This document shows, in pieces, positions 1 through 8,352 of a stretch of 64,000 nt of DNA. The DNA is taken from the NCBI RefSeq assembly GCF_003958645.1, contig NZ_RXLO01000005.1, positions 186,001-250,000 of the forward strand, given 5' to 3'. The DNA comes from Chitinophaga rhizosphaerae (GTDB lineage Bacteria > Bacteroidota > Bacteroidia > Chitinophagales > Chitinophagaceae). How positions within the stretch are numbered: the first letter of the stretch is position 1; each line of letters opens with the position of its first letter. The position numbers and the translations under genes were made by a program. The notes under the pieces are model-generated. The model had not been told where the DNA came from and did no database searches. It worked only from the letters and a program-made list of their open reading frames with translations.

Positions 1-209
1 TACGACTGCTGGCCATACAGCACTTTGCCGCCGATATTCTTTTTCAGGGCAATGAGATAGAAATCCAGCGTCCAGTTGCAGTCGAAATATGACGGCTGCA
101 TACGCACGTCCGCATAATCCACGATACTGATCAGCGGATGCTCCGGCGGCGCGAGGCTCCGGGTCTGGTGAAATTCCGTAATGGTTTTGATGTGCCGGAT
201 CTTCCGCAT
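1..209 (-). CDS. AraC-family transcriptional regulator, N-terminal part (cut by window edge)
   Basis: Reading the minus strand from the ATG at 207-209 gives an open frame to the window edge that begins MRKIRHIKTITEFHQ and continues with PPEHPLISIVDYADV. This is the typical start of Bacteroidota AraC-type regulators, whose N-terminal half is a sensor domain and whose C-terminal HTH pair lies beyond the window. Only about 69 codons are present. It begins 51 bp after the stop of the NmrA-like gene on the same strand, so the two may be co-transcribed. The family call rests on the N-terminal pattern alone, because no DNA-binding helix is visible. Confidence 0.6.
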   Translation of the reverse strand, partial: MRKIRHIKTITEFHQTRSLAPPEHPLISIVDYADVRMQPSYFDCNWTLDFYLIALKKNIGGKVLYGQQS

Positions 210-260
210 CGTATTCCGTTTTCCTGCAAAGCCTTCAAAGGGCAACCGCAGTTTCCGAAG

Positions 261-1181
261 TTAATCAATACTTTTTACAGTGTTGTGCCATGCCTCCGCG
301 AAGTCTTTGGCGAAATCCGCGAGCTTTACTTTCCCCAGCACGGGTTTATGCCGTTCGTAATCTTCGTACAGCGCCCCGCTGCCCTGGCTTTCCTGCAGCT
401 CGATAAAGCCCCTCGCCACCTGTTCGTTGAAACCGATGCTCAGCCACTGTTCCAGCAGCTCCTGGCCAGGAATGGCGCGCCACTGCAGCCCGGGCATGCC
501 GATGGCTTCGCCCAGCACCCTGGCGATCTCATTGGGCGACACCTCGTCGCTCGCCACATAGCGCACCGTTCTCCCGGCAAACGGCTTGCCGGCCTCTTCG
601 GCGATCACCGCTGCGATATCGGCTGGTGAAACCCAGGGCTCCTTCGCGTCGCCGCCATAATTGGAAACGATCATTCCCTGTGCCCTGATCTGCGGAATGG
701 CGGAGAACAGGTTGATGTAAAAACTCACCGGGCGGATGAACTTGATGGACACATCCGCCGGCAACTGCCGCAGGATAGTTTCAACGTCGTGATGGAACCG
801 GATGATGCCGGTACCCTTATCCGTATGGGCGCCGATACTGCTGAGATGAATGACCCGCTTCACGCCGGCGCGCTCCACCGCTGCTTTGTAGTTCCGGCCG
901 ATCGCCGCAATACCGCTGAAAAAGTCGATGGATGGGTCGAACATCCCGCCAACGGCTTCCATCGTTTCCATGAGGTACACGATATCTGCGCCTGTAAACG
1001 TTTCTGCCAAAAAATCCGCATCCTGTAACTTCCCGATGGCGGCCTTTGCGCCGAGGCGGGTAATGCTTTCCCGGCGAAGGGGATCGCTGCTGATGACGGT
1101 CACCGCATGACCTTTTGCTGCCAATGTTTCCGTAAGCGGCCGCCCGATGTTCCCCAGCGAGCCTGTAAGTACGATGTTCAT
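261..1181 (-). CDS. NmrA-like NAD(P)-binding oxidoreductase
   Basis: About 306 residues. A Rossmann fold opens at the N-terminus with a GxxGxxG dinucleotide loop (G7, G10, G13 in TGSLGNIG). Later come VERAGVKRVIHLSSIGAH and FIRPVSFYINL, matching the NmrA/azoreductase-like atypical short-chain dehydrogenases that act as NAD(P)-dependent reductases or redox sensors in the cytosol. The start at 1181 is preferred over the longer frame to 1235: it puts the nucleotide loop at residue 6 and is preceded by AAAAGGAAT on the minus strand. The AraC-type gene follows 51 bp downstream, so this may be a regulator-linked detoxification gene. Substrate unknown. Confidence 0.85.
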   Translation of the reverse strand: MNIVLTGSLGNIGRPLTETLAAKGHAVTVISSDPLRRESITRLGAKAAIGKLQDADFLAETFTGADIVYLMETMEAVGGMFDPSIDFFSGIAAIGRNYKAAVERAGVKRVIHLSSIGAHTDKGTGIIRFHHDVETILRQLPADVSIKFIRPVSFYINLFSAIPQIRAQGMIVSNYGGDAKEPWVSPADIAAVIAEEAGKPFAGRTVRYVASDEVSPNEIARVLGEAIGMPGLQWRAIPGQELLEQWLSIGFNEQVARGFIELQESQGSGALYEDYERHKPVLGKVKLADFAKDFAEAWHNTVKSID

Positions 1182-1235
1182 ATTCCTTTTGTTTGATGCA
1201 AAATTCAGGATAATGCATGTGGAGGATGTATCCAA

Positions 1236-1590
1236 AAGTCGCCATGTTGTTGCCGGAATTCGCTGCGGTCTGTTTCTGATGGATGAAAATCCAATCGGGC
1301 CTGTTTTTAACGTTGTGCCTGGCTGTCAATAAAACACCGATAAGGATCAAAATAATTGTAGTGAGTGCCTTATAGTAAAAATAACTTTGAATCATAACAC
1401 AGTCAGTCCCGGCAATTTGAATCAGTGAATTATGGACTGCGTGCATCGAATTGAGAATTCCCGTAACCCTTGAATAATGAAAACCGCATGTTGCCCGGAA
1501 TAATACCCAATCACCTTTTCAGACAGCAGGGACCATTCCCGGCTGTTCAAATAGCCCCCCAGTCCGGTAATCCTGCGATAACTTCCCGCT
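1236..1590. other. Intergenic region between divergent genes, no gene seen
   Basis: About 355 bp between the NmrA-like gene (minus) and the small HTH gene (plus). Short ORFs here show no recognisable protein features. It should hold the promoters of both flanking units, but I could not find a good TTG-N20-TAnnTTTG pair for either. Confidence 0.5.
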
Positions 1591-1842
1591 ATGCATGCCT
1601 ATAAGGTTATTTATCATTTAAAGAAGATCAGCCAGAGCATCGGCCGGACTTCCACCGGAACGCCGAAAGAGCTGGCGCAAAAACTGAATATCTGCGAACG
1701 GCAGGTACACCGGTACATTCAGCTGCTGAAGCGGCTGGGGTCACCCATCGATTACTGCCGCAAGCGTAAAAGTTATTATTACAAGATAAAAGGGCATTTC
1801 AGCGCTGAATTCACACCATTCGAAGAAGAGAATACCCACTGA
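1591..1842 (+). CDS. Small helix-turn-helix protein (HTH_11/WYL N-terminal type)
   Basis: 83 residues, essentially one winged-helix DNA-binding unit. The segment GTPKELAQKLNICERQVHRY is the classic helix-turn-helix, followed by LLKRLGSPIDYCRKRKSYYY, a wing-like continuation as in DeoR/WYL N-terminal domains. There is no effector domain, unlike full-length DeoR or WYL regulators. The stop lies 3 bp before the ATG of the outer-membrane barrel gene, so it is the first gene of the following cassette and the best candidate for its local regulator (inference). Small stand-alone HTH proteins of this type occur beside peptide loci in Bacteroidota, which would fit the secreted peptides downstream. Confidence 0.75.
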   Translation: MHAYKVIYHLKKISQSIGRTSTGTPKELAQKLNICERQVHRYIQLLKRLGSPIDYCRKRKSYYYKIKGHFSAEFTPFEEENTH

Positions 1843-1845
1843 GCG

Positions 1846-4707
1846 ATGCAGATGAAATTTGCCAGATCGCTTTTGCTTTTCCTCCTGACGCTGGCAGGAT
1901 CGGTTACGGCTGCGCGGGCGCAGCAGAAAGACGTTCCGCAAACCGGGCTGTTAAAGGGCAAGGTAATAGACTCGGTGTACAATTACATGCTTACAAGCGC
2001 CACAGTGGCCATCTATCATGCGCCCGACTCGATGCTGCTGAAATATTCGATGCCCGATAACTTCGGCGAATTCAAATTGCCCTCGCTCCCGGTAGGCAAG
2101 CCGCTGAAACTCGTGATCACGCATGTTGGTTACGTTCCTTTCATCAAACAATTGACGCTAAACACCGGCACTACGGAGCTCGACCTGGGAACCTTGTACA
2201 TGCACCAGGGCAAAGGGGCGTTGAAAGAAATTGTGGTAACCGCGGCGGCACCGGTGAGGATGAATGGTGATACTTTGGAGTTTAATGCGGACGCATTCCG
2301 GCTCGACAGTAACGCCACGGCTGAAGACCTCATCCGAAAGCTGCCGGGGTTTACTGTCTGGGGTGATGGAGACATTACCTACAACGGCAAGAAAATCCAG
2401 CAGGTACTGGTGGAAGGGAAGGCGTTTATGGGAAGCACGGACCCCGCCATTGCCACGCAAAACCTTCCCAAATCCGCATTGGATAAAATACAGGTGTATC
2501 AGCAACGCGATGAAAAGAACCCGTTGGACTCCACCATGTTTGCCAATATCAAGTTAAAGGACGACAGCCAATCGGGCATTTTCGGCAAGGCCGGCGGCGG
2601 CCCGGGAACAGACGGGCGCTACGCTGCCGACGGTATGCTGAGCGGCTTTAACCGCAACATTCAGGCAAGCGCCGTTGGCGCATTGAATAACATTAACAAG
2701 ATAGCCGCAAACACGGACGTGCTGATTAAAAACAGCGCTTACCAGGGCGAAGGGCCCGGAGAGAATTATCAGAGCGATTTCAATATGAAGGGCCTGAACA
2801 GGCCAATTGCCGCTGGAATGAAGTTCATTTACGATTTTTTTCCGGGAACGGCCGATGTGCTGGACAGTCGCCTGAACACGAACTATTTCATGAACAATGT
2901 CCAAAACCGGCACGCGGAGGAAAGCTTGTCCAAGACCTTCCTGGACAATGCTACCGAATTATCCACCCGCTCCCTCGGTACCGGGCGCCAACGGCAAATG
3001 GGGCAGGACTTTCATGCCGTCTACGACCGCAGTACCGACAAATATAAATGGGAAATCAATACCAAAGGTGCGCTTGTTGACAACGACGCCGTAACGGAAA
3101 GCCGGACGGAGCAGGAGCAGACGGGAACCGGGCCGCTGAGCAAAAGCGTTTCGCACCGGGAAGCCACCGTTCATAAAAAGCGGGCGGAGATAGGGATCAG
3201 CTATACCAATTATGAGGAAAACGGCCTGTCGGTGCAAAGCCGCCGAAAGCGGGCACCGAGGGGCTTTACAGCGGGATACCAGTTCTCGTGCGATGAGCAG
3301 GACGGACAAGCCCGCGCCCTCACGGAATTTACCTCCATGGTGGCAACGGCAGAAAGCCGGACTTTCGACCGGCGGTACGACCGCCAGAACGGACGGAATT
3401 TCTCTCATACCCTGAACGCCGGCTACAGCGGCCTCCGGAGGCTGATCTTCAATCGCGCCCAGCTAGGCGGCGTCAACATCGGTATTTCGGTATCACTCGC
3501 ATTGAACCTCGCGGAAAACGACGACCGGGTGCTGGACAAAGAAGCAGCTACCGGAAAGTACCAGGTGAACCCATACCTGACAAACGAACGCGAAGTGCGG
3601 ACGTCCGATTTCAAGCCGGCCTTGCATTTCTCGAAACTGATCAGCCGGGAACTGACCAACCGGTTTAGCAAATGGATCAACATTTCCGCCGATCTGCAGG
3701 AACAGTTTTACGTGTTCGGTAGCCAGGCCTTGCAGCGATCGCAGGATTTGTCGTACCGCTACACCCGCTTCCTGCCTGCCGGGTCGATCGTCTACAACAA
3801 CCATCAATTCGGCAATTACGAATCGAAATACAGCCTGGCTTTTACCACGCTGGCGGGATATCCTGCGATCAACGACCTGGCGCCGCTGGCAGACAGTGCC
3901 GATCTGTGGTTTATCCCGAAGGGCAATCCTTTACTGCAGCCTCAATTCAGGAAGATGCTTTCGGCGGGCTATCATTTTGCGACGCGGAAAGGGCGGAACC
4001 CCTTGCTGATCGACGCCAACGCCAGCCTGACGGAGATAACGGGCGTGATAGGCGACAGCACGGTATACGACAGCGCCGGTATCAGGTCCGTCTACGCCGT
4101 GAACCTGAACGGCTACCGGGCCGCAGGAGGGAACATCCGCTTGAAAAAATCCATCGAGTTACGCCGGCAAACATTGGAACTGGGCGCCCGTTACGCGGTT
4201 AACACGGGCCGCTATCCCCAGTACCAGCAACATGTGCTCAATATGAGCCATAGCACCAGCCACCAGGTAACGGCACATGTCAGCTATCGGAGGGGCAGCA
4301 GGCTGGCACTAAAGGCAGAGCAGGGATGGACCATTTACAACAGTGAACAGCAGGGGTTTAATCACAGCCGGTTCAGAAGCGTCAACAGCTATTCGCTGAT
4401 AGACGGTGTTCTTCAGTTGCCGGACAACCTGTACTGGAATACGCACCTTTCCATAAACACAAGCTCCGTGCGCGGGATGGACGCGATTAGATATGTACGC
4501 TGGAACGCAAGCCTGGCCTACCGCTTCCTTAAAGGCAAACGCGGAGAGGTAAAATGCGCGGCGCTGGACCTGTTGCGGCAAAACAAAGGGATTGTGAACA
4601 CGGCAACGGGCAATAGCCAGACATTCGTAACGAGCAACGTGCTGCAGCAATATTTTATGATGACCCTGTCGTACTACCCAAGGAAGTTTGGAAAGCGCGG
4701 CGAATGA
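1846..4707 (+). CDS. Outer-membrane beta-barrel protein with carboxypeptidase-regulatory-like and plug-like domains
   Basis: 953 residues. Signal peptide (FARSLLLFLLTLAGSVTAARA), then a carboxypeptidase-regulatory-like beta-sandwich at about residues 33-105 (GKVIDSVYNYMLTSATVAIY to VGYVPF). A TonB-plug-like segment follows at about 128-215 (LKEIVVTAAAPV, DLIRKLPGF, QVLVEGKAF), then a long Tyr/Asn/Arg-rich barrel ending at about residue 950. This is the architecture of the OMP_b-brl_3 outer-membrane proteins, related to TonB-dependent receptors but shorter than SusC (about 1000-1100) and without its signature. ATG at 1852 is an alternative start giving a cleaner signal peptide. It is the only outer-membrane channel candidate in the cassette and could export or import the products encoded beside it (inference). 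Confidence 0.88.
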   Translation: MQMKFARSLLLFLLTLAGSVTAARAQQKDVPQTGLLKGKVIDSVYNYMLTSATVAIYHAPDSMLLKYSMPDNFGEFKLPSLPVGKPLKLVITHVGYVPFIKQLTLNTGTTELDLGTLYMHQGKGALKEIVVTAAAPVRMNGDTLEFNADAFRLDSNATAEDLIRKLPGFTVWGDGDITYNGKKIQQVLVEGKAFMGSTDPAIATQNLPKSALDKIQVYQQRDEKNPLDSTMFANIKLKDDSQSGIFGKAGGGPGTDGRYAADGMLSGFNRNIQASAVGALNNINKIAANTDVLIKNSAYQGEGPGENYQSDFNMKGLNRPIAAGMKFIYDFFPGTADVLDSRLNTNYFMNNVQNRHAEESLSKTFLDNATELSTRSLGTGRQRQMGQDFHAVYDRSTDKYKWEINTKGALVDNDAVTESRTEQEQTGTGPLSKSVSHREATVHKKRAEIGISYTNYEENGLSVQSRRKRAPRGFTAGYQFSCDEQDGQARALTEFTSMVATAESRTFDRRYDRQNGRNFSHTLNAGYSGLRRLIFNRAQLGGVNIGISVSLALNLAENDDRVLDKEAATGKYQVNPYLTNEREVRTSDFKPALHFSKLISRELTNRFSKWINISADLQEQFYVFGSQALQRSQDLSYRYTRFLPAGSIVYNNHQFGNYESKYSLAFTTLAGYPAINDLAPLADSADLWFIPKGNPLLQPQFRKMLSAGYHFATRKGRNPLLIDANASLTEITGVIGDSTVYDSAGIRSVYAVNLNGYRAAGGNIRLKKSIELRRQTLELGARYAVNTGRYPQYQQHVLNMSHSTSHQVTAHVSYRRGSRLALKAEQGWTIYNSEQQGFNHSRFRSVNSYSLIDGVLQLPDNLYWNTHLSINTSSVRGMDAIRYVRWNASLAYRFLKGKRGEVKCAALDLLRQNKGIVNTATGNSQTFVTSNVLQQYFMMTLSYYPRKFGKRGE

Positions 4708-4716
4708 CACCGGTTT

Positions 4717-6531
4717 ATGAAAGCAAAGAACCTCATCCCAACTTTGTTGATGGTAGGCAGCATCGTGCCCGCCTATCTTTTTTTCGTTTTTTATTATCGT
4801 TTTTCGTTCAACTACGAAATCGGTATGAACGACCAGTACAAACTGGTCTTCGCGCTGCCGGTTGCCGCGGCGGTATTGGGGCTGGCGCGGCCTGAAAGAG
4901 ACAGGCGGTGGCTTGGCGTGGTTTTGCCGGGAGTAGCCATGGCTTTGGGTTTGCTGCTCCTGCTGAGCGACCGGTACTCATTTGCCAACGAACATGGCTG
5001 GGTTGTTGCCGCATGCGGCCTGTTGGCCATGGGCATGTTTTGGTTGCCCGGAAAGGAAATCGTTATCGCCTTTTTCGTGGCCGTTTTCGTGGTGCAGCTA
5101 TGTTTGGGCAGCATGCAGTTATACGGTGCCATGCATACCGGGCAAGACAGTACGCGGCTGTTACAGGGCTCCCTGCAAAATTCCGGCGTATTCGACTGCT
5201 ACCTGGTGATACAGTTGCCGCTGGCGATATGGCTGGCGCACAAGTACCCCGGGGGCAAAGCGGGAAGAATAATTGGCGTGGCGGTGGCGGTAGTTGCCAT
5301 CGGCCTGATGGTTGCCGCCGGGAGCCGGACGGCTTGTATTGCCCTGGCGGCCACTGCGGCGGCGGGCATTTGGGGCTGTTTCGGAAAAAGGATCGGCGCT
5401 GTGTTGAAGACATGGCCTTCGGTGGCAATTTGGGGGCTCGGCCTGACGGGGGCTGCTGCGGCAGCGTTGGGGGCTTATGTCTTGTTTGGGATGAAAAGAA
5501 TGAGCGCGATGGGAAGGCTCCTGAAATTGCAGGTGGCCGGGGCGCATTGGGCGGACCATTTTTGGTGGGGGACCGGGCCGGGGCGATTTAGTTGGTATTA
5601 TCCATACTGGCAGGCCGCATATTTCCGGGACACCCCGGAGCCGCCGGCCTCATTCGTCATGAGCGCGGGAGAAAGCTACATTTTGTTCAACGAATACGTG
5701 CAGCTCTTCGAAGAAACGGGCATCGCAGGGCTCGGCACCTTCACCATCCTGATGATAGTGGTACTTACGGCGAAGTCGGAAAGGCACAAAGCATTGTTGC
5801 TCGCCGTGAAGCTCACGGTGGTTGCGGTGCTGTGCTGCGGTTTCACCGCGTATCCTTTTCACGTGAACGCGTTTACCTTCCTGTTCATCGTTTGCTGTGT
5901 ACTGTCTTTTCGCCTGCGGGAGAACAGGTTGCTGCCGCGTTTGCCGATGCCCATACCAGGGCGGTTGCTCCGGGTGTACGTCTGGATAGCGGTGTTTGCA
6001 CTGTTGACGCCTTTTTACCGCGGTGTACGGGAGCTGCATGCGGTGTACTGCTGGCAACAGTTGGGGGATAAGGCGCAGGAGGATGAGGAAGCAGGCAACG
6101 CATATGCCGTTTTGTATCCCGTATTGCGCCATAACGGGAAATTCCTGACGGATTACGGCCAATGGCTGGCGCAGGACAAAGACCGTTGCGGCCAGGCCGT
6201 CATCGTCCTGGAACAGGCCAAAGCATCTTTCACCAGCCGCAAAACGATGGAGGCAACGGCGGCAGCCTATGCGCAGCTCGGTCAATTCGACATGGCCGCC
6301 CGCCACCGGGCCTGGGTTTGCCAGTTTCTGCCCAACCGGTTCCGGCCCCGGTATGAACTGCTCAAAACGTACCAGGCCATGGGAGATACGCAGAAAGTGC
6401 GAATGGTGGCGCAGGATATCCTCCGTATGCCCGTGAAGATTCCCTCGGCCGAAGTGTATGATGTACAGGAAGCCGCCAGAACAGCGCTCATCAAACGAAG
6501 TGAAAATGATTTGCCCCGCCAGGAACACTGA
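4717..6531 (+). CDS. O-antigen ligase-like (Wzy_C family) integral membrane protein with C-terminal helical repeat tail
   Basis: 604 residues with roughly eleven or twelve hydrophobic segments in the first 420 residues and a soluble TPR-like helical tail (about 440-600: AYAQLGQFDMAARH, LKTYQAMGD). The Wzy_C signature is present: GTGPGRFSWYYP, then NEYVQLFEETGIAGL. Members polymerise O-antigen, ligate glycans to lipid A core (WaaL) or transfer glycans to proteins (PglL). In the canonical motif a histidine precedes the Asn; here residue 324 is Phe, followed by N325-E326, so the usual periplasmic His is missing at that position. It starts 9 bp after the barrel gene and is followed by the two small peptides, so protein O-glycosylation is as plausible as LPS work (inference). 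Confidence 0.82.
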   Translation: MKAKNLIPTLLMVGSIVPAYLFFVFYYRFSFNYEIGMNDQYKLVFALPVAAAVLGLARPERDRRWLGVVLPGVAMALGLLLLLSDRYSFANEHGWVVAACGLLAMGMFWLPGKEIVIAFFVAVFVVQLCLGSMQLYGAMHTGQDSTRLLQGSLQNSGVFDCYLVIQLPLAIWLAHKYPGGKAGRIIGVAVAVVAIGLMVAAGSRTACIALAATAAAGIWGCFGKRIGAVLKTWPSVAIWGLGLTGAAAAALGAYVLFGMKRMSAMGRLLKLQVAGAHWADHFWWGTGPGRFSWYYPYWQAAYFRDTPEPPASFVMSAGESYILFNEYVQLFEETGIAGLGTFTILMIVVLTAKSERHKALLLAVKLTVVAVLCCGFTAYPFHVNAFTFLFIVCCVLSFRLRENRLLPRLPMPIPGRLLRVYVWIAVFALLTPFYRGVRELHAVYCWQQLGDKAQEDEEAGNAYAVLYPVLRHNGKFLTDYGQWLAQDKDRCGQAVIVLEQAKASFTSRKTMEATAAAYAQLGQFDMAARHRAWVCQFLPNRFRPRYELLKTYQAMGDTQKVRMVAQDILRMPVKIPSAEVYDVQEAARTALIKRSENDLPRQEH

Positions 6532-6604
6532 CCATTTCAGGCATTGGACGGCACTAAATTTATCCCGGTAATAAATTCATAAACCCAAAAACAAATTCAT
6601 TGTA

Positions 6605-6862
6605 ATGAAGAAATTCCTGAGATGGGCAATTGCCCCCGTTATGGCGACCATCATGGTTGCAAGCCTGTCTTCCTTCGTCGAAGACGACGAGGGCGGCGCA
6701 GATGCCTGCAACCAGTGCCGTGTTACTGACAGGAACAAGAAAGTAGTCTTCTCCTGTAAATCGATGGCGAACGAAAGCTGTTCGTTCTCCGAAAAGGTAG
6801 ACACGGAACAATGGGGCGTAGTAACGGTGACCGTTAGTTGCGCAAATGCTAAAAAATGTTAA
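6605..6862 (+). CDS. Small secreted six-cysteine peptide, paralogue 1 (NVEALA-like)
   Basis: 85 residues: a basic N-terminus (MKKFLRW), a hydrophobic segment (AIAPVMATIMVASLSS), the acidic motif FVEDDEG, then a 55-residue cysteine-rich core. The six cysteines follow CxxC-x12-C-x7-C-x19-C-x5-C, with FSCKSMANESC and SCANAKKC around the last four. It is a clear paralogue of the next gene. The layout (export signal, short conserved acidic motif, small Cys core, beside propeller lipoproteins) resembles the Bacteroides NVEALA peptides, though the literal NVEALA motif is absent. Six cysteines suggest disulfides in the periplasm or outside the cell. Function unknown. Confidence 0.8.
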   Translation: MKKFLRWAIAPVMATIMVASLSSFVEDDEGGADACNQCRVTDRNKKVVFSCKSMANESCSFSEKVDTEQWGVVTVTVSCANAKKC

Positions 6863-6873
6863 ATCCTGCAGCC

Positions 6874-7134
6874 ATGAAAAAGTACTTTAAATGGATGATC
6901 GCGCCGGTGACTGCGGCCGTTATGCTGGTGAGCCTCTCTTCGTTCGTTGAAGATGACGAAGGCGATGGCGGCGGGTCGGAATGCAACATGTGCGTGGTAA
7001 AGGGTTCGAAGCTGGGAATTTCCGTTACCATCTTTTCCTGCAAGCCGATGGCGAATGAAAGATGCTCGAGAACGGAAGGCGGATTCACGGTATCCTGCGA
7101 GAATGCGAAAGTTTGCGTGAACAGAACGGAATAG
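6874..7134 (+). CDS. Small secreted six-cysteine peptide, paralogue 2 (NVEALA-like)
   Basis: 86 residues from the ATG at 6874. A longer frame from 6856 only adds a non-conserved MLNPAA, and the 6874 start aligns MKKYFKWMIAPV with MKKFLRWAIAPV of its neighbour. The segment SLSSFVEDDEG is identical in the two proteins. Cysteines follow CxxC-x15-C-x7-C-x10-C-x5-C, so the number, the CxxC, and the FSCKPMANERC and SCENAKVC blocks are kept while two loops vary in length. This indicates tandem duplication with selection on the cysteine frame. A strong hairpin follows at 7156-7193 before the next gene. Function unknown; a secreted effector, pheromone-like or structural peptide are all possible. Confidence 0.8.
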   Translation: MKKYFKWMIAPVTAAVMLVSLSSFVEDDEGDGGGSECNMCVVKGSKLGISVTIFSCKPMANERCSRTEGGFTVSCENAKVCVNRTE

Positions 7135-7155
7135 CATGGACCGATTGAAGGCATT

Positions 7156-7193
7156 GTGCTGCTTGGGGGCTGCAAACGGCCACCAGGCGGCAC
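7156..7193 (+). terminator. Strong stem-loop between the peptide genes and the propeller lipoprotein (attenuator candidate)
   Basis: GTGCTGCTTGGGGGCT (7156-7171) pairs with GGCCACCAGGCGGCAC (7178-7193) over 16 positions with one mismatch (G67-A82) and three G-U pairs, closing a 6-nt loop. No clean U-run follows, so it may be a weak terminator or an mRNA 3'-end stabiliser. Its position would let the two peptides be made in excess over the downstream genes. Confidence 0.55.
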
Positions 7194-7238
7194 AGCGCTT
7201 GTTATTGAAATGTAACGGTGTTTTTTGAATTTCTACTT

Positions 7239-8342
7239 ATGCAATTATTTACAAGAAATATCCTGATTGCCCTGATGGCATTCAGCGGATTGTCGGCCTG
7301 CCGGCAGGGCAGCAAAGAACCAACAACTTATTTCACCAGGAAAGATTTTCCTGAAACGAAAACCCTTTCAGGAGTAGAGGTCCCGCTGGAGTTTCCGGGT
7401 AAAAGGCCATTACAATTCAACATCGTCCGCGATTCCCTGGCGATGATCACCTTTTGGGAATCCGATGCATATTTTGTGGATGTGGTCAATCTCCACAACG
7501 GCAGGCTGATCAGGCAGATCGCCCGGCGGGGGGAAGACAGTGCCGCATTTGTGAGCTGCGCGATCCGGTACCCCAATCCAGCCGACAACTACTTTACCAT
7601 CCACGATATTACCAAGCAACGCGTTACGAAGCTCGTAATCGATTCCATGCTGGCCGGCAACGATTACCAGGGCACATACTACAACCTGCCGTCTTTCGCG
7701 AAATCGCCGGCGCTCTATGGAAGCGATACATTGGTATTGTTCAACTCCTATTACCTGAAGCCGGGGAAAAGCCCCATGAACCCCAACAGCAAATCACCTG
7801 TTTTGTTCCTGCCGGTCGCAAACACCGGCGAAGAAGAATGCATGCGGATCGACAGCCTGATGAAACCGGCTTTCTTCACCTCCAATGTATCGGGTGGGGA
7901 AACACTGATCAACCTGGAAAAAAATCTGATGTGGGTAGTGGATAACTACCGTGACCAGATCGTGATTTATCGCGACAAGGACAAGGTTGTGAAGCGTATG
8001 ACCGGGCCAGACAACATTCGGCCGGATTATGAGCAGCATAGTGATTCTTCCGTTTATTTCAAGGATGCGGAATATTACCGTGCTTATTACCCCGGCGCAT
8101 GCACAGACCGGCATGTGTATCTGTTGTACCTGGGCGTACAGGCCATCAATCTCAACGCCACACGGGTGGAACGGCCGGTGGCCGTTCTCCAGTTCGATTG
8201 GGACGGCAACCTGGTCCGGCAATATAAAGTGAATGAGTATTTGTATAACATCTCCATTTCGCCGGACGAGCAATATCTCTACGGCACAACCGTGAAAAAA
8301 TTCGGCGCTCCGGCAAAACTCATGCGGTACGCTTTACGATAA
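7239..8342 (+). CDS. BF3164-type lipoprotein (TolB-like six-bladed propeller)
   Basis: About 367 residues from the ATG at 7239; the longer frame starts with GTG at 7218 and only adds MFFEFLL. The signal ILIALMAFSGLSAC ends in a lipobox, so the protein is lipidated at the cysteine and sits on the outer membrane. The body has repeated propeller-blade motifs (VNLHNGRLIRQIARRGED, LFDWDG-like FDWDGNLVRQY near the end, ISISPDEQYLYGTT), matching the BF3164/TolB-like propeller lipoproteins of Bacteroidota, whose role is unknown but probably protein binding. It is followed after 10 bp by the CSSC lipoprotein, so the propeller and thiol protein are co-expressed. Confidence 0.82.
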   Translation: MQLFTRNILIALMAFSGLSACRQGSKEPTTYFTRKDFPETKTLSGVEVPLEFPGKRPLQFNIVRDSLAMITFWESDAYFVDVVNLHNGRLIRQIARRGEDSAAFVSCAIRYPNPADNYFTIHDITKQRVTKLVIDSMLAGNDYQGTYYNLPSFAKSPALYGSDTLVLFNSYYLKPGKSPMNPNSKSPVLFLPVANTGEEECMRIDSLMKPAFFTSNVSGGETLINLEKNLMWVVDNYRDQIVIYRDKDKVVKRMTGPDNIRPDYEQHSDSSVYFKDAEYYRAYYPGACTDRHVYLLYLGVQAINLNATRVERPVAVLQFDWDGNLVRQYKVNEYLYNISISPDEQYLYGTTVKKFGAPAKLMRYALR

Positions 8343-8352
8343 ACAACGATCC

